Below are positions 21,088 to 33,369 of a stretch of DNA of 64,000 nt, piece after piece. Every line of letters starts with the position of its first letter. Positions within the stretch are counted from its first letter, which is position 1. This DNA is from Dasypus novemcinctus (lineage: Eukaryota; Chordata; Mammalia; Cingulata; Dasypodidae), in the NCBI RefSeq assembly GCF_030445035.2, contig NC_080673.1, positions 35,150,365-35,214,364 on the forward strand. Reading direction: 5' to 3'. The position numbers were made by a program, and so were the translations under genes. The notes beneath the pieces were generated by a model that worked only from the letters and a program-made list of their open reading frames with translations, did not search any database and was not told the DNA's origin.

Positions 21088-21753
21088 TGTGGGAGGAGGG
21101 GCACCCGGCTTGCCTCAGTGGCAAACAGTGCAGCAAGAGGTGACACTGCCTCTGCCCACTGGGCCTAGACAAGGTGACCACGCCTGACTAGGCCTTTGCT
21201 GCTGACGGCTGGCCGGCACCGCCCTCCCCCTTCCTATCTCCCGCCTAGCCCAGCTCTCACTTCCCCTCCCCCCTCCCTTAAACCTAATCTCTTAGTACTG
21301 CTGTTTGCCCAGCAACAGCTTACAACCACCTATCAGCTTAGTAACAGTGTCAGCCTATCAAGAGTTAGCACATACTCTACTGGCCAATCACTAGCCCAAT
21401 GCCAGAACATTGCCTTATATGGAAACAGCATTTGCCCTAGCCAATCAGAACCTGCCACACCACTCCCCAATCCTATAAATCTGCATCCCCTTCCGCAATA
21501 GACCAGACTTGTGCCATCAGCCTGTCTCCGCGACTCCTTCCTGGGTCGTGCGCCCTCCACGCCTTCGGAGCCCCCGAGGGAAGCCTCAGCAGCCGTACAA
21601 GGCTTTCTTCCCCACACCAGGGACCCCTCTCGTCCCACAACGGGACCCCACTCGTCCCTTAACAGGGACCCCGCTCGTCCCACAACGGGACCCCACTCGT
21701 CCCACAACAGGGACCCCACTCGTCCCATAATAGGGACCCCGTTTCGTCCCTCA
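21088..21753 (+). repeat. ERV 3' LTR (666 bp)
   Basis: Near-identical to the 5' LTR, ending TCCCTCA before the target duplication. CCAAT at 21384-21388 and 21441-21445 and TATAAA at 21474-21479 are kept. The poly(A) signal reads AATAGA at 21497-21502 instead of AATAAA. All six stem-loop units (starting 21620, 21642, 21665, 21687, 21710 and 21733) have perfect 5-bp stems. Confidence 0.93.
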
Positions 21754-22035
21754 GGCCTTAATCCAATATGGCTGAAGCTCTCATAAGTAAAGGAAATTGG
21801 GTACAGAAAGACAATCCACAGGAAGCAAGCAGAAGCTGAAAGTCAATGCAACTCAGAAAAGAAAGGAAAAGACATTTCCACGTGCTTTGTCATGTGATGC
21901 AAAAGACAAGAAACCCCAAAGTTTCCCAGCCAGTCAAAAGATACAACTCCAGGAGGAATCCAGTTTCCTAACCTCTAGAACCATGCATCCATACATCGCT
22001 ATTCTTGAGCCAACCCATTTTATGTATTTATTGTA
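21754..22035 (+). mobile_element. MaLR-type 3' LTR, right part
   Basis: Starts with the 6-bp duplication GGCCTT (21754-21759) and continues the MaLR LTR, matching 12170-12430 of the 5' LTR (AATATG..GAAG..CTCATAAG..AAAGGAAATT and CATGTGATG blocks). The extreme right end seems lost: the closing ..CTAATACA of the 5' LTR is not seen before other sequence begins at about 22036. Confidence 0.65.
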
Positions 22036-24179
22036 TGTTGGGGGAAACAAACAACAAACAATTTATGCAATACAGCTTATCAAAGTCTTCCATGTATAAG
22101 TGACCAGGAGTTCAATATATGCAATGAAGAAAGGAGGCTAAATAGAATATGAACATTATACATCTTCAGTTTCTCCATAGGTTAGCAAAATAATTTGGAT
22201 ATAAAAGAGATACTCAGAGCTCAGGAGCAAGTTGCTGAGAATGAAACCAAACTGCAATTTTATATGAAGATTTTTCATAGAAAGGCAATAAACTTATCAA
22301 CTTGCAAAAAATAAGATAAAAGAGATACATCACAGGGCATCATATCTTAGGCAGTCTTTCAATGGTATTTTTCTATTTGGTATATTTGGCCATGAAAATT
22401 TCAAAGCAGCTTTTCAAACCTAGCAAATTGCAAAATTAACATATAAGATGTGAAAGGAATATGAACAGCAAATCTTGATTATTACTCTCGAAATTCCATA
22501 GTAGAATAATATATGGGATAATCATCAGTCTTTTACTTCTCATTTCTAACCATGGTTTCATTATTCAGATATACAGTTTTGTGTTCATATTAATGGGTAA
22601 AATTCTATTACTTATAAGAATAATACTAATTTACTCAGCACAGCCTCATAATATATACAAATAAAATACATTATATGTTAAAAGTTCTGAAGTAGTTGTC
22701 TTTATAAAGTGCTTACTATGTGCCAGAATCTGAATGTTTAAATATTTCACCACAATACTATTAGAATAACATCATTTTTTAAAGGACTAAAAGACCCTGA
22801 AAGTTTAAGTAACCCAGAACTAGTAAGTGGCAGACCAAACACTTAAATAAAGATCATGACTAACTATTAAAATCATATGTGATTAGCTGTACTACAAGGT
22901 AAATGCATAATAAAATCATAATAGTGTGGAATAAGATGACATTCTCAATTTCTGAGATTTGTATGCAATCTAATGCAAGGGTCAACCCTCAACTATGCTC
23001 CTTTCTATTATCTCATTCATCATTAATTCATTTATCATTTATTTGTTGAATTCCTTGTCTGTGCTAGGTAATGGATGTTGGAGTTACAGTCAGATGTGGT
23101 TCCTGCTCTTATGAAATTTTTATTTGATATTTCCATATGTTACAGTTGGGGGAGACCAACAACAAACAATTTGTGCAATACAATTTATCACAGTCTTTGA
23201 AGTATGAGTGACCAGGAGTTCAATATATTCAATGAGGAAATGAGGCTAAACAGTGAAATAAAAATTCTGGGTCTAGATGTCACTCAGCACATACATACCC
23301 AAGTCTCCCTGTCCAGTGCTCAGAATATAGTCCTCCTTATAAGGAAGGGGATGGTGCTCTGAATGGCTTGAGGTTAAAATTGTGAGGGCATAGAAATGCT
23401 AAGTCAAGGAAATCAAGGTGGGGGTGAAACTACAAACTGGAAAGTGTGGCTGGGTAGATTATTCTGCGGCCACGTTGCCTTTACCTATATAGTTAATTGG
23501 GGTAGATAGGATATGTTCATGAGAAGCAGGGATGCTTGTACACAGATATCAACTAATTTTGCCTTTGGCCCAATTTAAGTTTGTGATGCTGAACAGGAAC
23601 TTTGGAATTAACTAAGCACTTCTCAGTTGTAAACATTAAACAATATAAAAATCCAGAAGGTAATAAAGAACACTGCTCTGAGTAAGGAAATGGTTGAAGT
23701 GAAAATTCTGAATTCCATTAACTCCCTTTATTGACAATCCTGTCTATCCAGTATGCAAGTCAGATAGTTCTTGAAGGTTACAATTAGTTTATTAAGGATT
23801 AAACATAGTGAATCCTCTGGTTCATTCAGATAATCTGAAAAAGTAAAGAATATATAGGAATGGAACAGAAAAATGGAGATTTGAATGCTGTTTTGAACCT
23901 GGCTAAGGACTTCTTTTTCAATTCCAATTTTGGAGTCCAGCCAGGTAAAACCTGCATTCTCCTGGAAGGGAATACAGTGTATATTTTCAGTTTTGCCACA
24001 GATATATTTTAATTTACTAGTATATTGTAATTTTATGTTGAAGTGAGATTCGGAAAACTTCATGAAAAAGTTTATCCCCCTCCCCCATGAACTGATGATA
24101 TCATGATAGTTATCGCCTCAGAGGAGGAATCTCAAAAGTAATTAAGGACTGTGTTGACCCTCATGAGTAAGAGAGGCTG
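22036..24179. other. Intergenic DNA with an old dispersed repeat
   Basis: Mostly single-copy-looking and AT-rich. 22038-22145 and 23150-23260 are recognisably the same sequence in the same orientation. The stretch before the second copy (about 23040-23150, with GTGCTAGGTAATGG and TTCCTGCTCTTATGAAAT) looks like an ancient mammalian repeat of L2 or similar type. No gene seen. Confidence 0.45.
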
Positions 24180-25252
24180 GTTGATAAGTACAGGTCCAAC
24201 CTGGTCTTTGGAATTAGCAAGGAACTCAGTGATCGGCAAGGCTTTTGGTATTTTGGCAAAATCATATTCCTTATCTAGGAATTCTGTTGACCTCTAATGA
24301 CAAAGTCATCAGAAAGATTTCTGAAATTGAATTGGGCCTTGAGGAGGAAAAAGCATTAAAAGAATTACAGAGTGGTCACATAAGCAGCCCTACTTATCCC
24401 TATGACCCAACTATTCAAATTATATTAGAAGAAGCTGCAACCACAAAATACATAGATTGGATGGACCCTTTGACAAAAACTGAATAAGGCTACTCAGCAG
24501 AGGCCTCTCAGGTTTAATGCCTACAAACTGTTGCTAATTTTAGCCTATTTGAAAGAAAATGGGTGCCCTCTTATTGCATGTTAATCAAAACTTCAGCCAC
24601 TAATGAAAGGGTCAGATAAATCTAAGACCAGCATAAGCAACCAACACTTGGATGACATTAGCAAAGCATTCTAACAGGGAGAGAGTACCTCAGCAAAGTT
24701 CATTTATAAAGTGGAAGTGATGTATTTAAGTGAAGGATATCATGAAAAGGAGCAGATTATCTCACTGCTCATAGATTTTCTGATAGATACCTCTGAGGAA
24801 CTCATTTATCTCCATCACTGTGCAGTAAGAATCTTATTTTCTCCCAACTGAGGAATGTAGGCTTTCTTGTCATGAGTGGGAGTTCCTAAATTTAGGACCA
24901 CATTGATGTTTTAAAATTAGCCACAATATGCACAGCAGATGGTAAAATATTGATGAGAGAAAGCAAAGACAAGTTCACACAATAGGCAAAGCTAAGACCT
25001 GTTTATTTAAAGCGGAAAAGAAATTAGGATCTGACTCTCTGAAGAGTATGTGAATAGTCATAGACTCTTGGGCAGTAGCCAAAGGCCTTGCTATATGGTC
25101 AGGCAAATGGGACTTAGACAAATGAACAATGAAAATACTCTGTACATAGCATTCAGTTATAGAATGATCTATGGGAATTTAGAGGTAAAATTAAATTGAG
25201 TCATGTAGGTATCTGGATCTACCATAGTCCTTATCCTATTCAAAACAGTAGT
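24180..25252 (+). pseudogene. ERVL-like pol relic
   Basis: A frame open at 24245-24487 resembles the connection region after the reverse transcriptase palm of ERVL elements (HIPYLGILL, then EEEKALKELQ, then YDPT). About 500 bases on, near 25055-25110, a second block reads like the RNase H stretch around D-S-W-A-V-A-K-G-L-A. Between and around them the frames are broken. The reading is from resemblance only. The relic is interrupted on the right by a SINE at 25271, and I cannot say whether 25700-27300 continues it. Confidence 0.5.
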
Positions 25253-25270
25253 CATTAAAAACTGGAATGG

Positions 25271-25689
25271 GGAAGCAGACTTGGTCCAATGGATAGGGTG
25301 TCCACCTACCACATGGGAGGTCCATGGTTCAAACCCCGGGCCTCCTTGTCCTGTGTGGAGCTGGCCCATGCACACTTCTGATGTGCGCTAAGAGTACCAT
25401 GCCACGCAGGGGTGTCCCCCGCATAGGGGAGTCACACGTGCAAGGAGTGTGCCCCATAAGGAGAGCCACTCAGTGCAAAACAAAGCACAGCCTGCCCAAG
25501 AATGGCGCCACACACATGGAGAGCTGACACAACAATATGACGCAACAAAAAGAAACACAGATTACTGGTGCTGCTGATAAGGATAGAAGCAGTCACAGAA
25601 GAACACACAGGGAATGGCCACAGAGAGCAGACAACTGGGGGGGGGTGGGGAGAGGGGAGAGAAAATAAATTAAAAAAATAAATCTAAAA
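25271..25689 (+). mobile_element. Armadillo-type tRNA SINE
   Basis: A tRNA-like head with A box (TTGGTCCAATGGATAGG) and B box (GGTTCAAACCCC), a long body ending in GACAACTGGGGG and an AATAAATTAAAA tail. Near-identical flanks (..AAACTGGAATGG ending 25270 and AAATTGGAATGG ending 25701) mark the target duplication. Confidence 0.85.
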
Positions 25690-25701
25690 AAATTGGAATG
25701 G

Positions 25702-28380
25702 ACAATTAAAATATATATTATTCAATAAAGGTAATGGGAAAATTTTGGAAGCTAGGCTTATGTATTTAAATTATTGTTCCTTGCATTGTCGATGAGAAGA
25801 AATAAGGCAGGGACTCCACTAAAAAGGCTTCTGGGTCAATAGGTAGGAGTATGGGGATGGGGGAGAAAAAAATTACACAGCTTTATATTTTTATCAACTA
25901 ATGTTTTTTTGTGCCATATCTAGTCCTATGTTTGGGTTTATACTTACATGTACCCAAGAAAGGTGATTATACTTTCAAAACCACAGTATCCATACTATTA
26001 AATTTGACACCATGTCTTCATAAAGGTACATTAATGGGTCATAACTTCAGCCCGATGTAGCCAAATTAGGATTGACTATGAAATGTACCATTACTACCAA
26101 TCTTGCAATCCTCTGTCTGTCATATCCTATCAAATCCACAGAGGGTGAGATTAAGGAGAAATTAGTGAAATTGCTGCTATTGCCTGCCTTATGGGTAAGT
26201 AGGACATTTAAGCCGAAAAGGCTGACCATGGGGAGTAGTAAATGGAAATAAGGGTAAATAATAGCAAATGGTAAATGGGTCACAATCTCAGGAAGTAAGG
26301 AAATCATGCTATTTCCCCAACAGTATCAAAGAACAAGAGAATAATATTCTCAGCAATTGCTCTCAGATTGGTCATTGTTTAGTGGATAATGTTGCGTGAA
26401 ACCTCTGAGTGTTCAGAGGTTTTTTCTGAGGAATTAGACTCCTGATGATTTATGATTTCTACCTATAAACTGTACCTGGAATTTTTGGGGGAAAGAGGCA
26501 ACATGGAGCAGCCTGATAACTCATTACTCTATTTATAGTAACCTCCAGCTACCATTCAGTTTACTGTTTTTAAGCTATAAGATCATGACTATTGGATAAT
26601 GACTCATATGGAACTTCATACCAGTCAACAATGATGACAGAAGATTTGTTCCTTCACAAAGGAAGGACTTCGAGATATTCTAATCACTATGGAATCTTAT
26701 ATCTTTAAAGTGTAGTTCCAGGAGTGGTAGTGGATCAGGTTGTGAGGTAAATATCAAGGACCCTATGATAAGCCTACATTGGGTCAGCTGTTACAAGACC
26801 AGTGGCTTTTACTGTTGCTCTCTAATGACCCAGTACTATGACTAGAAAAGATATTGCCCTTCCCATGATGCAACGGGTTAGGATTAAAGAAATAAAGGAC
26901 ACCGCCATACTGTCCCTTGAGGAGGAAGATGGATGGGCAGTGTTATATACTATGACCACTTGACCCCAGGATCTGTAAAATCATGTATTATGAGAAATGG
27001 GACACGCTTATGTTCACAATCCAGATAGAATCTACAAGTTACTGAACAAAGGCCTCTAGTAACCACCCTCGTTGCTATGCATGTTATAAAGCATGGTTTC
27101 TGCTAGGAAAGAATGAGAATGATATTGTGTTCACATTCATAAATAGTGTGTCAAATATTCCTTTTAATTTATCTGCCTCAGCTCTATGGCAAACAAAGAT
27201 TTGTAAGTTCATGGGTAGAACTGTTTGAAAACCAGAGTTCCTGAGGATGATGACATCCAGGATGATAAAATATTTTGAAAGGCAGATTTGAAATCCCACA
27301 TGGTACAAAATCTTTTAAAACTTATTGGCCAGAAAAAAAATAGAAGTAAACGTGTCCTTTAAAATGTTAAAAAATACATCATTAAACACATATTTTTTAA
27401 AAGTTCAAATAACTACAGATCATGGAATTTAAAAGGTTATTTGAGTTGGTAAAAGCATATGAAAGAACTATGAAAGGATATCATCACAGTTAAAAGGCTT
27501 TGTAAAGAGAATTCCTTCTACCATTAAATGATTCAAATCATGGTAATCAAGGGGGTTAGAAGGTTTATTAGTTATTCCTTTCACATAGCAACTATTCCCA
27601 TTGCAGTTTTTATGTATCATTTGTAATCATAAGAAATTAAATGGAAATTGGGGGGAGTTTGGTGGAAGTTGCAGACAACACATGAAGTCCAGCAGACAAA
27701 ACAAAAAGTTTAGAAATTCAAAAATGCATAAAATCTATGTATAGTATTATATAATACTTAGCCCAAATTTTACAATAAGGTACTGTAAACACCCCATAAA
27801 AGAAAAAGAAAAAATTCAGACTTCTTCCTTGGTACAAAGTGAGGGCCAAAAAAATTTTATGTGGATTTTCAAGATCACTGGGGTGCCATTCCTCTAACAC
27901 TGTGGTGTGGAAGGAATAGCTGTATTTAACATAAAATAGCTCAGAAAGTGAAATATGAGAAATTATTAAAAGTTCCTGAGAAGAGTCTAGGAGACTTTGA
28001 TTGAGATCAGATGGTGAACTAAGAAGAAAAAGGTTAGCAGCAGGTCTATAATAGTTTCTTTCCCTTTATGGTTGATATCAAAGAAAGAAAGATTACTGGA
28101 TCAAAACTCTTTGTAAACATGATAGTGGGAAACCTCCTGACAAACAGATTAATAGAAATTACCACCAATAGTCCTTACTCATGAAATGTTTTCAGCAGGA
28201 GTTATGTAGTCTGTCTAGCATTAAGTATGGCAAACAGATATGAGTATATGGATTTGATGGCTTCCCAGAAAATTTAATGTAAGCTATGCAACTATTGGAG
28301 AAAAAAAAAAAAGTGCCTCATCACCAAATAAGCTTCCTTCTGCATAAGTTATTGGATCACACACTTCATTTAGAGACCTC
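25702..28380. other. Intergenic DNA, no gene recognised
   Basis: AT-rich, no coding frame of note. Part may be decayed ERVL interior continuing from 25252, but I could not identify a domain. Confidence 0.4.
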
Positions 28381-30190
28381 AAACATAAAAGCTGGTAGAA
28401 AACTGTAAAACATTGCTAAAAGAAACCAAAGAAAACATAAATAAATGGAAGGACATTCTGTGTTCATGGACTGGAAGACTAAATATCATTATGATGTCAA
28501 TTCTACTCAAATTGATTTAAAGATTCCATACAATCCCAGTAAAAATTCCAGCAGTTTCAGAAATAGAGAAAAGTCAATTAACAAATTTATTTGGGACTAC
28601 AAATAGCCAAAAATATCTTGAAAAAGAAGAATGAAGTTGGAAGACTCTCACTTCCTGACTTTAAAGCATTTTACTTAGCTACAGTGGTAAAAAGAGTTTG
28701 GTACTGACATAAAGATAGACAGACTGACCAAGGGAACCAAACTGAGAAGTCGGAAATAGACTCTCACATGTACAGCAAGTGATTTTTTACAAAGCTGTTA
28801 TGCCCACCCAGCTGGGCCAGAAATATCTATTCAACAAATAGTGGGGAGGGAACTGGGTATCCATAGCCAAGAGAAAGAAAGGGGATCCTTATCTCACACC
28901 TTATACAAAAATTAACTCAAAATGGATCACGAATCAAGGACCTAAATATAAAAGCTACAACCATAAAACTCTAGAAGATAGTGCACAAAAACATCTTGAA
29001 GATATTGTGGTAGGTGGTAGTTTCTTAAACCTCACACACAAAGCACAAACAACATATGAAAAAATAGATAAATAAGACCTCCTCAAAATTAAATACCTGT
29101 TCTTCAAAAAGACTTTGTCAAGAAAGTAAAAAGGCAGGCTACTCAATAGGAGAAAATATTTAGAAACCACATATCCAACAAGGGTTTGATATCCATGATA
29201 GAAAGACAAGCAATGCATTACAAAATGGGCAAAAGACTTAAATAGCCATTTCTCCATAGAAGAAATACAAGTGGCCAAAAAGGACATGAAAAAATGCTAA
29301 ACATCACTAGATATGAGGAAAATGTGGATCAAAACTACAATGAGATATCATTTCACTATATAAAATGGACATCATCAAAAAAGAAAACAGAAAACTACAA
29401 ATGCTGGAGAGGATAAGGAAAAATAGGAATACTCCTTCAAATATTGATGAAAATGTAGAATGGGGTAGCTTCTGTGGAAGACAGTATGGAAATACCTCAA
29501 GAAGCTGAATAGAGATCTGCCGTAAGATCCAGCAATCCCATTTCTAGGAATATTTTCAGAAGAACTGAAAGCAAGGACACAAACTGACTTTTGCATACCA
29601 ATGATCATAGCAGCATTATTAACAATTGCTAAAATATGGAAACTATCCGAGTGTGTCAACTGCTGAGTGGATAAACAAAATATGGTATATACATACAGTG
29701 CAATACTCTTCAGCTGTTGAGAAGAAATGAAATTGGGATGCATATGACAACATGGATGAACCTTGAGGGTATTATGTTGAGTGAAATAAGCCAGGCACAA
29801 AAGGAGAAATATTGTATATTATCATTAATACGAACTATAAGATGAGTTAATTCATGGTGATAAACTCTAGAGTATAGGTTACTAGGAATAGAACGTAGGT
29901 TAAGAATGGGAGCTGATGCTCAATGTCTGGAGAATTTTTAATAAGATTTATCATGGAGTGTGGAAATGAATAGAGTTAATGGTAAGAGCAAGTATAACTA
30001 ACACTGCTGATTTATAAATAAGATCATGGCTGAAAGGGGTAGTCTGTGGACATAAATGTCAATTGAAAGGAAAACTAGAGAATAACCTAGGGTATGTATA
30101 ATATAGTGATTTCAGTGGTGCTTGAAGATTGGTTAATAGTATAAATATGAAAATGTTCTTCTTTCACCAAGTGTTAAGAATGTGATGATA
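28381..30190 (+). mobile_element. L1 LINE 3' part (ORF2 end and 3'UTR)
   Basis: Sense-strand L1 from within ORF2 (ACATTGCTAAAAGAAACCA about 28410) through the C-terminal part with the ..GATCCAGCAATCCCATTT.. block (29526) and the ..TATGGTATATACATACAGTG.. block (29680), to the 3'UTR near 30190. It parallels 54120-56070. All frames are broken. Confidence 0.75.
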
Positions 30191-30195
30191 CATAA

Positions 30196-31285
30196 TGTAT
30201 TAGTCACCCAAAAGGGGTGCTGATGCAAAGTACCAGAACTCTGTTGGCTTTTATAAAGAGTATTTATTTGGGATAGAAGCTTACAGTCACAAGGCCCTAA
30301 AGAGTCCAACTCAAGGTAACATAAGAGGTACTTTCTCACCTAAAGTCTGTTGCTACAGGTTGATGCAAAATGGCTCCTGATATCTGCGAGGGCTCAGCCT
30401 TCCTCTTTCCTCTCAAAGCTCTATGGTCCCAGCTTCTCTGATCTCAGCTGTAGGCTGGCATAAGGCTCACCTCTCTCCCCAGGGCTCTTTTCTTTCTGGG
30501 CTCAGCTGTTCTGTTCTTTCCACAAGGCCAGCTGTAGTCAAACAGGCTCATTTCTCTTCCCTGGGCTGTGTCTATGGAGCACTCTCTCCTCCTGCATTTC
30601 TGCTTCTGTGTTCTCCTTCTCCTTGTATTTACTCCCCTGTCTTTGACTGAGCATCTATTTATATAGTCCACAAAGGGGCAATAGAGGGTGGCAACTCAAA
30701 CTGAGACACCTTAATGATGTGGTCAAATAAAAGCCCTAATCTTGATTTAATAAAGTAAAAGTGAAACCTTTGAATACAATACTATCTTTTTTTTAAGATT
30801 TATTTTATTCATTTATTTCCCCTTTCCCCGCTGTTGTCTGCTCTCTGTGTCCATTCGCTGTGTGTTCTTCTGCATCTGCTTGCATTATCAGGTGGCACTG
30901 GGAAACTGCATCTCTTTTTTACTGCATCATCTTGCTGTGTCAGCTCTCTGTGTGTGAGGTGCCACTCCTGGGCGGACTGTGCTTTTTTCACATGGGGCAG
31001 CTCTCCTTGCAGGGCACATTCCTTGCATGTGGGGCACCCCTATGTGGGTGCGCCCCTGCATGGCATGGCACTCCTTGCATGCGGCAGCACTGCACGTGGG
31101 CCAGCTTACCTCATGGGTCAGGGGGCCCTGGGTATCAAACCCTGGGCCCCCCATATGGTAGGTGGATGCTCTATCAGTTGAGCCATTTCTGCTCCCCCAA
31201 TACTATTTAATTTGCCCAGAGAAACAGACCAGTTTACAAACACAATCCAATATCTACTTTTGGAATACATAAACAATACCAAACT
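30196..31285 (-). mobile_element. LTR (about 600 bp family), split by a SINE
   Basis: Antisense copy of the LTR at 59942-60536. Shared blocks on the opposite strand are CTAATACA-like end, GCTGATGCAAAGTACCAGAA, AAAGCC..TTTATAAA and GCCCAGAGAAACAGACCAGTTTACAAAC. It is interrupted at 30786-31197 by a SINE. Confidence 0.6.
30786..31197 (-). mobile_element. Armadillo-type tRNA SINE inside an LTR
   Basis: Antisense SINE starting with the poly-T of its tail (TTTTTTTTAAGATTTATTT) and ending with the tRNA-like head. A perfect 9-bp target duplication CAATACTAT lies at 30777-30785 and 31198-31206. Confidence 0.88.
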
Positions 31286-31860
31286 GCCACACTCCACCCT
31301 CTGAATTTCAAAAAGACGTCACAGCATTAAAAAAAACAGCCACCTTAAATCAGTAACAATGCTAAGTACATAATCATATCACAATCAGTTTAATGAAAGT
31401 AGTTTGTCTTAGGGTAAAGTCCCATTTGACTGTAAACCTCTGAAGCTTACAAAACCATTTCTTTGCTTCCAATATATAAAGGGACAGACAAAGAATAGGC
31501 ATTTGCATTACCATACGGAGAAACTAGGAGGGAAACATGAGTCATGGGTCCCCTACAGTTCTGTAAACCTGCGGGGCATACTTCATTAGAGTTCAAAATC
31601 TGAGAGTCATTCTCAAAATGATGGTTTCTTCTCCCTGGGGCCTCATGGAGGCCCACCCTTCCCACAGGCTTGCCCAGTGGGCATTTTCTTGAGTCCACCC
31701 TCATCAGGCATCTGGATAGTGACTGGGCTCCAGACCTCCCTCCAAGAACAGTGGTGTGATAGCCACACCTCCCCAACCTCTGGGATAGAGCCTTAACCCC
31801 CAGGACGTGAGGTCAAGGCAACATCCTCCCTAATCTGCACACAGGGGAAAATCACATCTA
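31286..31860 (-). mobile_element. MaLR-like interior fragment
   Basis: Antisense interior sequence starting with the CACTCCACCCTCTGAA block shared with 6570-6590. It carries the ..TTTGCTTCCAATAT..GGACAGACAAAGAATAGGCAT.. block that corresponds to the 3' interior at 14460-14540. It lies upstream of the minus-strand LTR at 30196-31285, the order expected for interior followed by 3' LTR. Confidence 0.5.
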
Positions 31861-31879
31861 CTGTAATTTATGGATGATT

Positions 31880-33365
31880 ATTAACAGTAATATCGTAATA
31901 TTTTTGCAACAATGGCAATGAGATATATCAATTCTAAAAGACAACTACAGGGGGGTATAAGTGGGAAGGAGATTTTTCCTTTTGGAGTAATGAAAATGTT
32001 CTAAGACTAACTGAGATGATGATAGAACAGCTCTGCAATGAAAATGAGAGGCACTGTGTGTACACTTTGACTGGATTGAACAAAACATGAGCTGTAAAAT
32101 CCAGTGGCAAAATGGACTGTGTTTAACAGGACAAATGAGACCGCTTTCTCATGAACAATAACAAATGTATAATACTAATACAGGGTGTTAGTTTTTAAGT
32201 GTGTTTCTCATGGATTATGTTCACCAACCAAAAACAGTAAAATAAAAATTGAAAAACAAATGATAGCCAAAAATAATATCAGTAGCAAAATGAGGGCAAA
32301 AAATTGCCATGAATTTTGAAAGGGAAAGCTGCATTCTTAAGTAATTCTGGGTTACAGAATAAATAAAATGAAACTTACAAAGTATTTATAATTAAATTTC
32401 AACAAAAATACCCATAAAATTTGTAGCACACAGTAGTATTTAACATGGAATTTATGCACTTATTAGATAATAAGAATAATTGGAAAAATGTGGACTAAAT
32501 ATTTCATGCAGTAAATTGAGAAAGAACAACAAAATTAACCCAAAGAAAAGAGAGAAATGAAACAATGGAGGTAAAAGTAGAAATGAATGAAGTAGAACAC
32601 ACATACACAACAAATCAGAATTGATCAATAAAAAAAAGGTGGTTCTTTGCTAAGAAAAATAAAGTAGAAAACCTCTACAAGAGGAATTAAGAGAAAAGAA
32701 GATGAGTTAATAACATTAAGATGAAAAGTGACACGACACAGATTATAGTATTTTAGATACAAGAGAATATTTCATGAATAATGCTAAGCCAATAATTTAA
32801 TAATTTTTTAAAAATGGATAATATTCTAGAAAACATATAAATGGCCAAAATTGGCCCAAGAAGAAAAAAGCCTGAATAGACCAATATTTTTTTTTAATGA
32901 GTCCAGGGTTATAAATGTTTCTCCAATCTACTTTCAACAACACAAGGCCTAAACTGTTTTATGGGATCTCCAGAAAACTCAAAGCACCACCAATTCTAGG
33001 TTTATATCATCTCTTCCATAGTTTTGTAAGAAATAGGAAGTTACCCAATCATTTTTTATGAGACTAATGTAACTTTAATGCATAAACAAGACAATGACAC
33101 AAGAAAAAAATGTTTTTGGCCAATCACTTCTAAATACAGATGCAACAATTTAACATAACTATTAAAAGCAAGATTGAATACGAAAGGATTATAGTAAAAA
33201 CAATGTATCATGAACAGATACAGTTTATGTAGAAATTCAGACTTTATTTCATATTAAAAAATCTTTTAAAATAAGTAGCTACATGATTGGCTAAAGGAGA
33301 AACAAAATATAAGCTTCTCAATAGCTGCAAATTGAGAAAATGTGTATTTTCAGCAATTCAGCTTG
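31880..33365 (+). mobile_element. Old L1 pieces, strongly decayed
   Basis: 31900-32170 resembles an L1 3'UTR (GATGATGATAGAACAGCTCTG then TGTACACTTTGACTGGATTGA). 32600-33365 resembles ORF2 around the endonuclease to reverse transcriptase join (..AGTAGAAAACCTCTA.., ..AATGGATAATATTCTAGAAA..). More diverged than the L1 copies at 49-64 kb. Confidence 0.45.
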
Positions 33366-33369
33366 GCAA

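Larger units (their letters stand above)
14862..21753 (+). mobile_element. Endogenous betaretrovirus-like provirus (class II ERV), env-less
   Basis: 6892-bp provirus with LTR, leader, gag, pro, pol, polypurine tract and LTR. The class II call rests on four visible things: the 6-bp target duplication, the tRNA-Lys1,2-type primer site, two CCHC knuckles in Gag, and pro in its own frame reached by a -1 shift. The LTRs differ at about 20 sites plus one 1-base gap by my eye count (about 3%), mostly transitions and often at CpG, so the insertion is fairly young in mammalian terms. There is no env: only 166 bases separate the pol stop from the 3' LTR. GC content is far above the flanks. Gag and pol are interrupted, so the copy is not functional as it stands. 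Confidence 0.92.

Noticed and set aside
20579..21181. 200-codon minus-strand frame over the pol end
   Set aside because: Shadow of the GC-rich pol and LTR sequence. It crosses the LTR boundary and has no domain.
23728..24063. 111-codon minus-strand frame
   Set aside because: AT-rich chance frame with no domain or supporting context.
25271..25350. tRNA gene at the SINE heads
   Set aside because: A and B boxes are present, but the sequence is a SINE head with body, tail and target duplication. The cloverleaf is not complete.
30834..31210. Several 60-116 codon frames across SINEs (also at 34370, 35701, 37032, 48089, 57517 and 58370)
   Set aside because: The SINE body is GC-rich and stop-poor. 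The same translations recur at each SINE copy, so they reflect the repeat and not genes.
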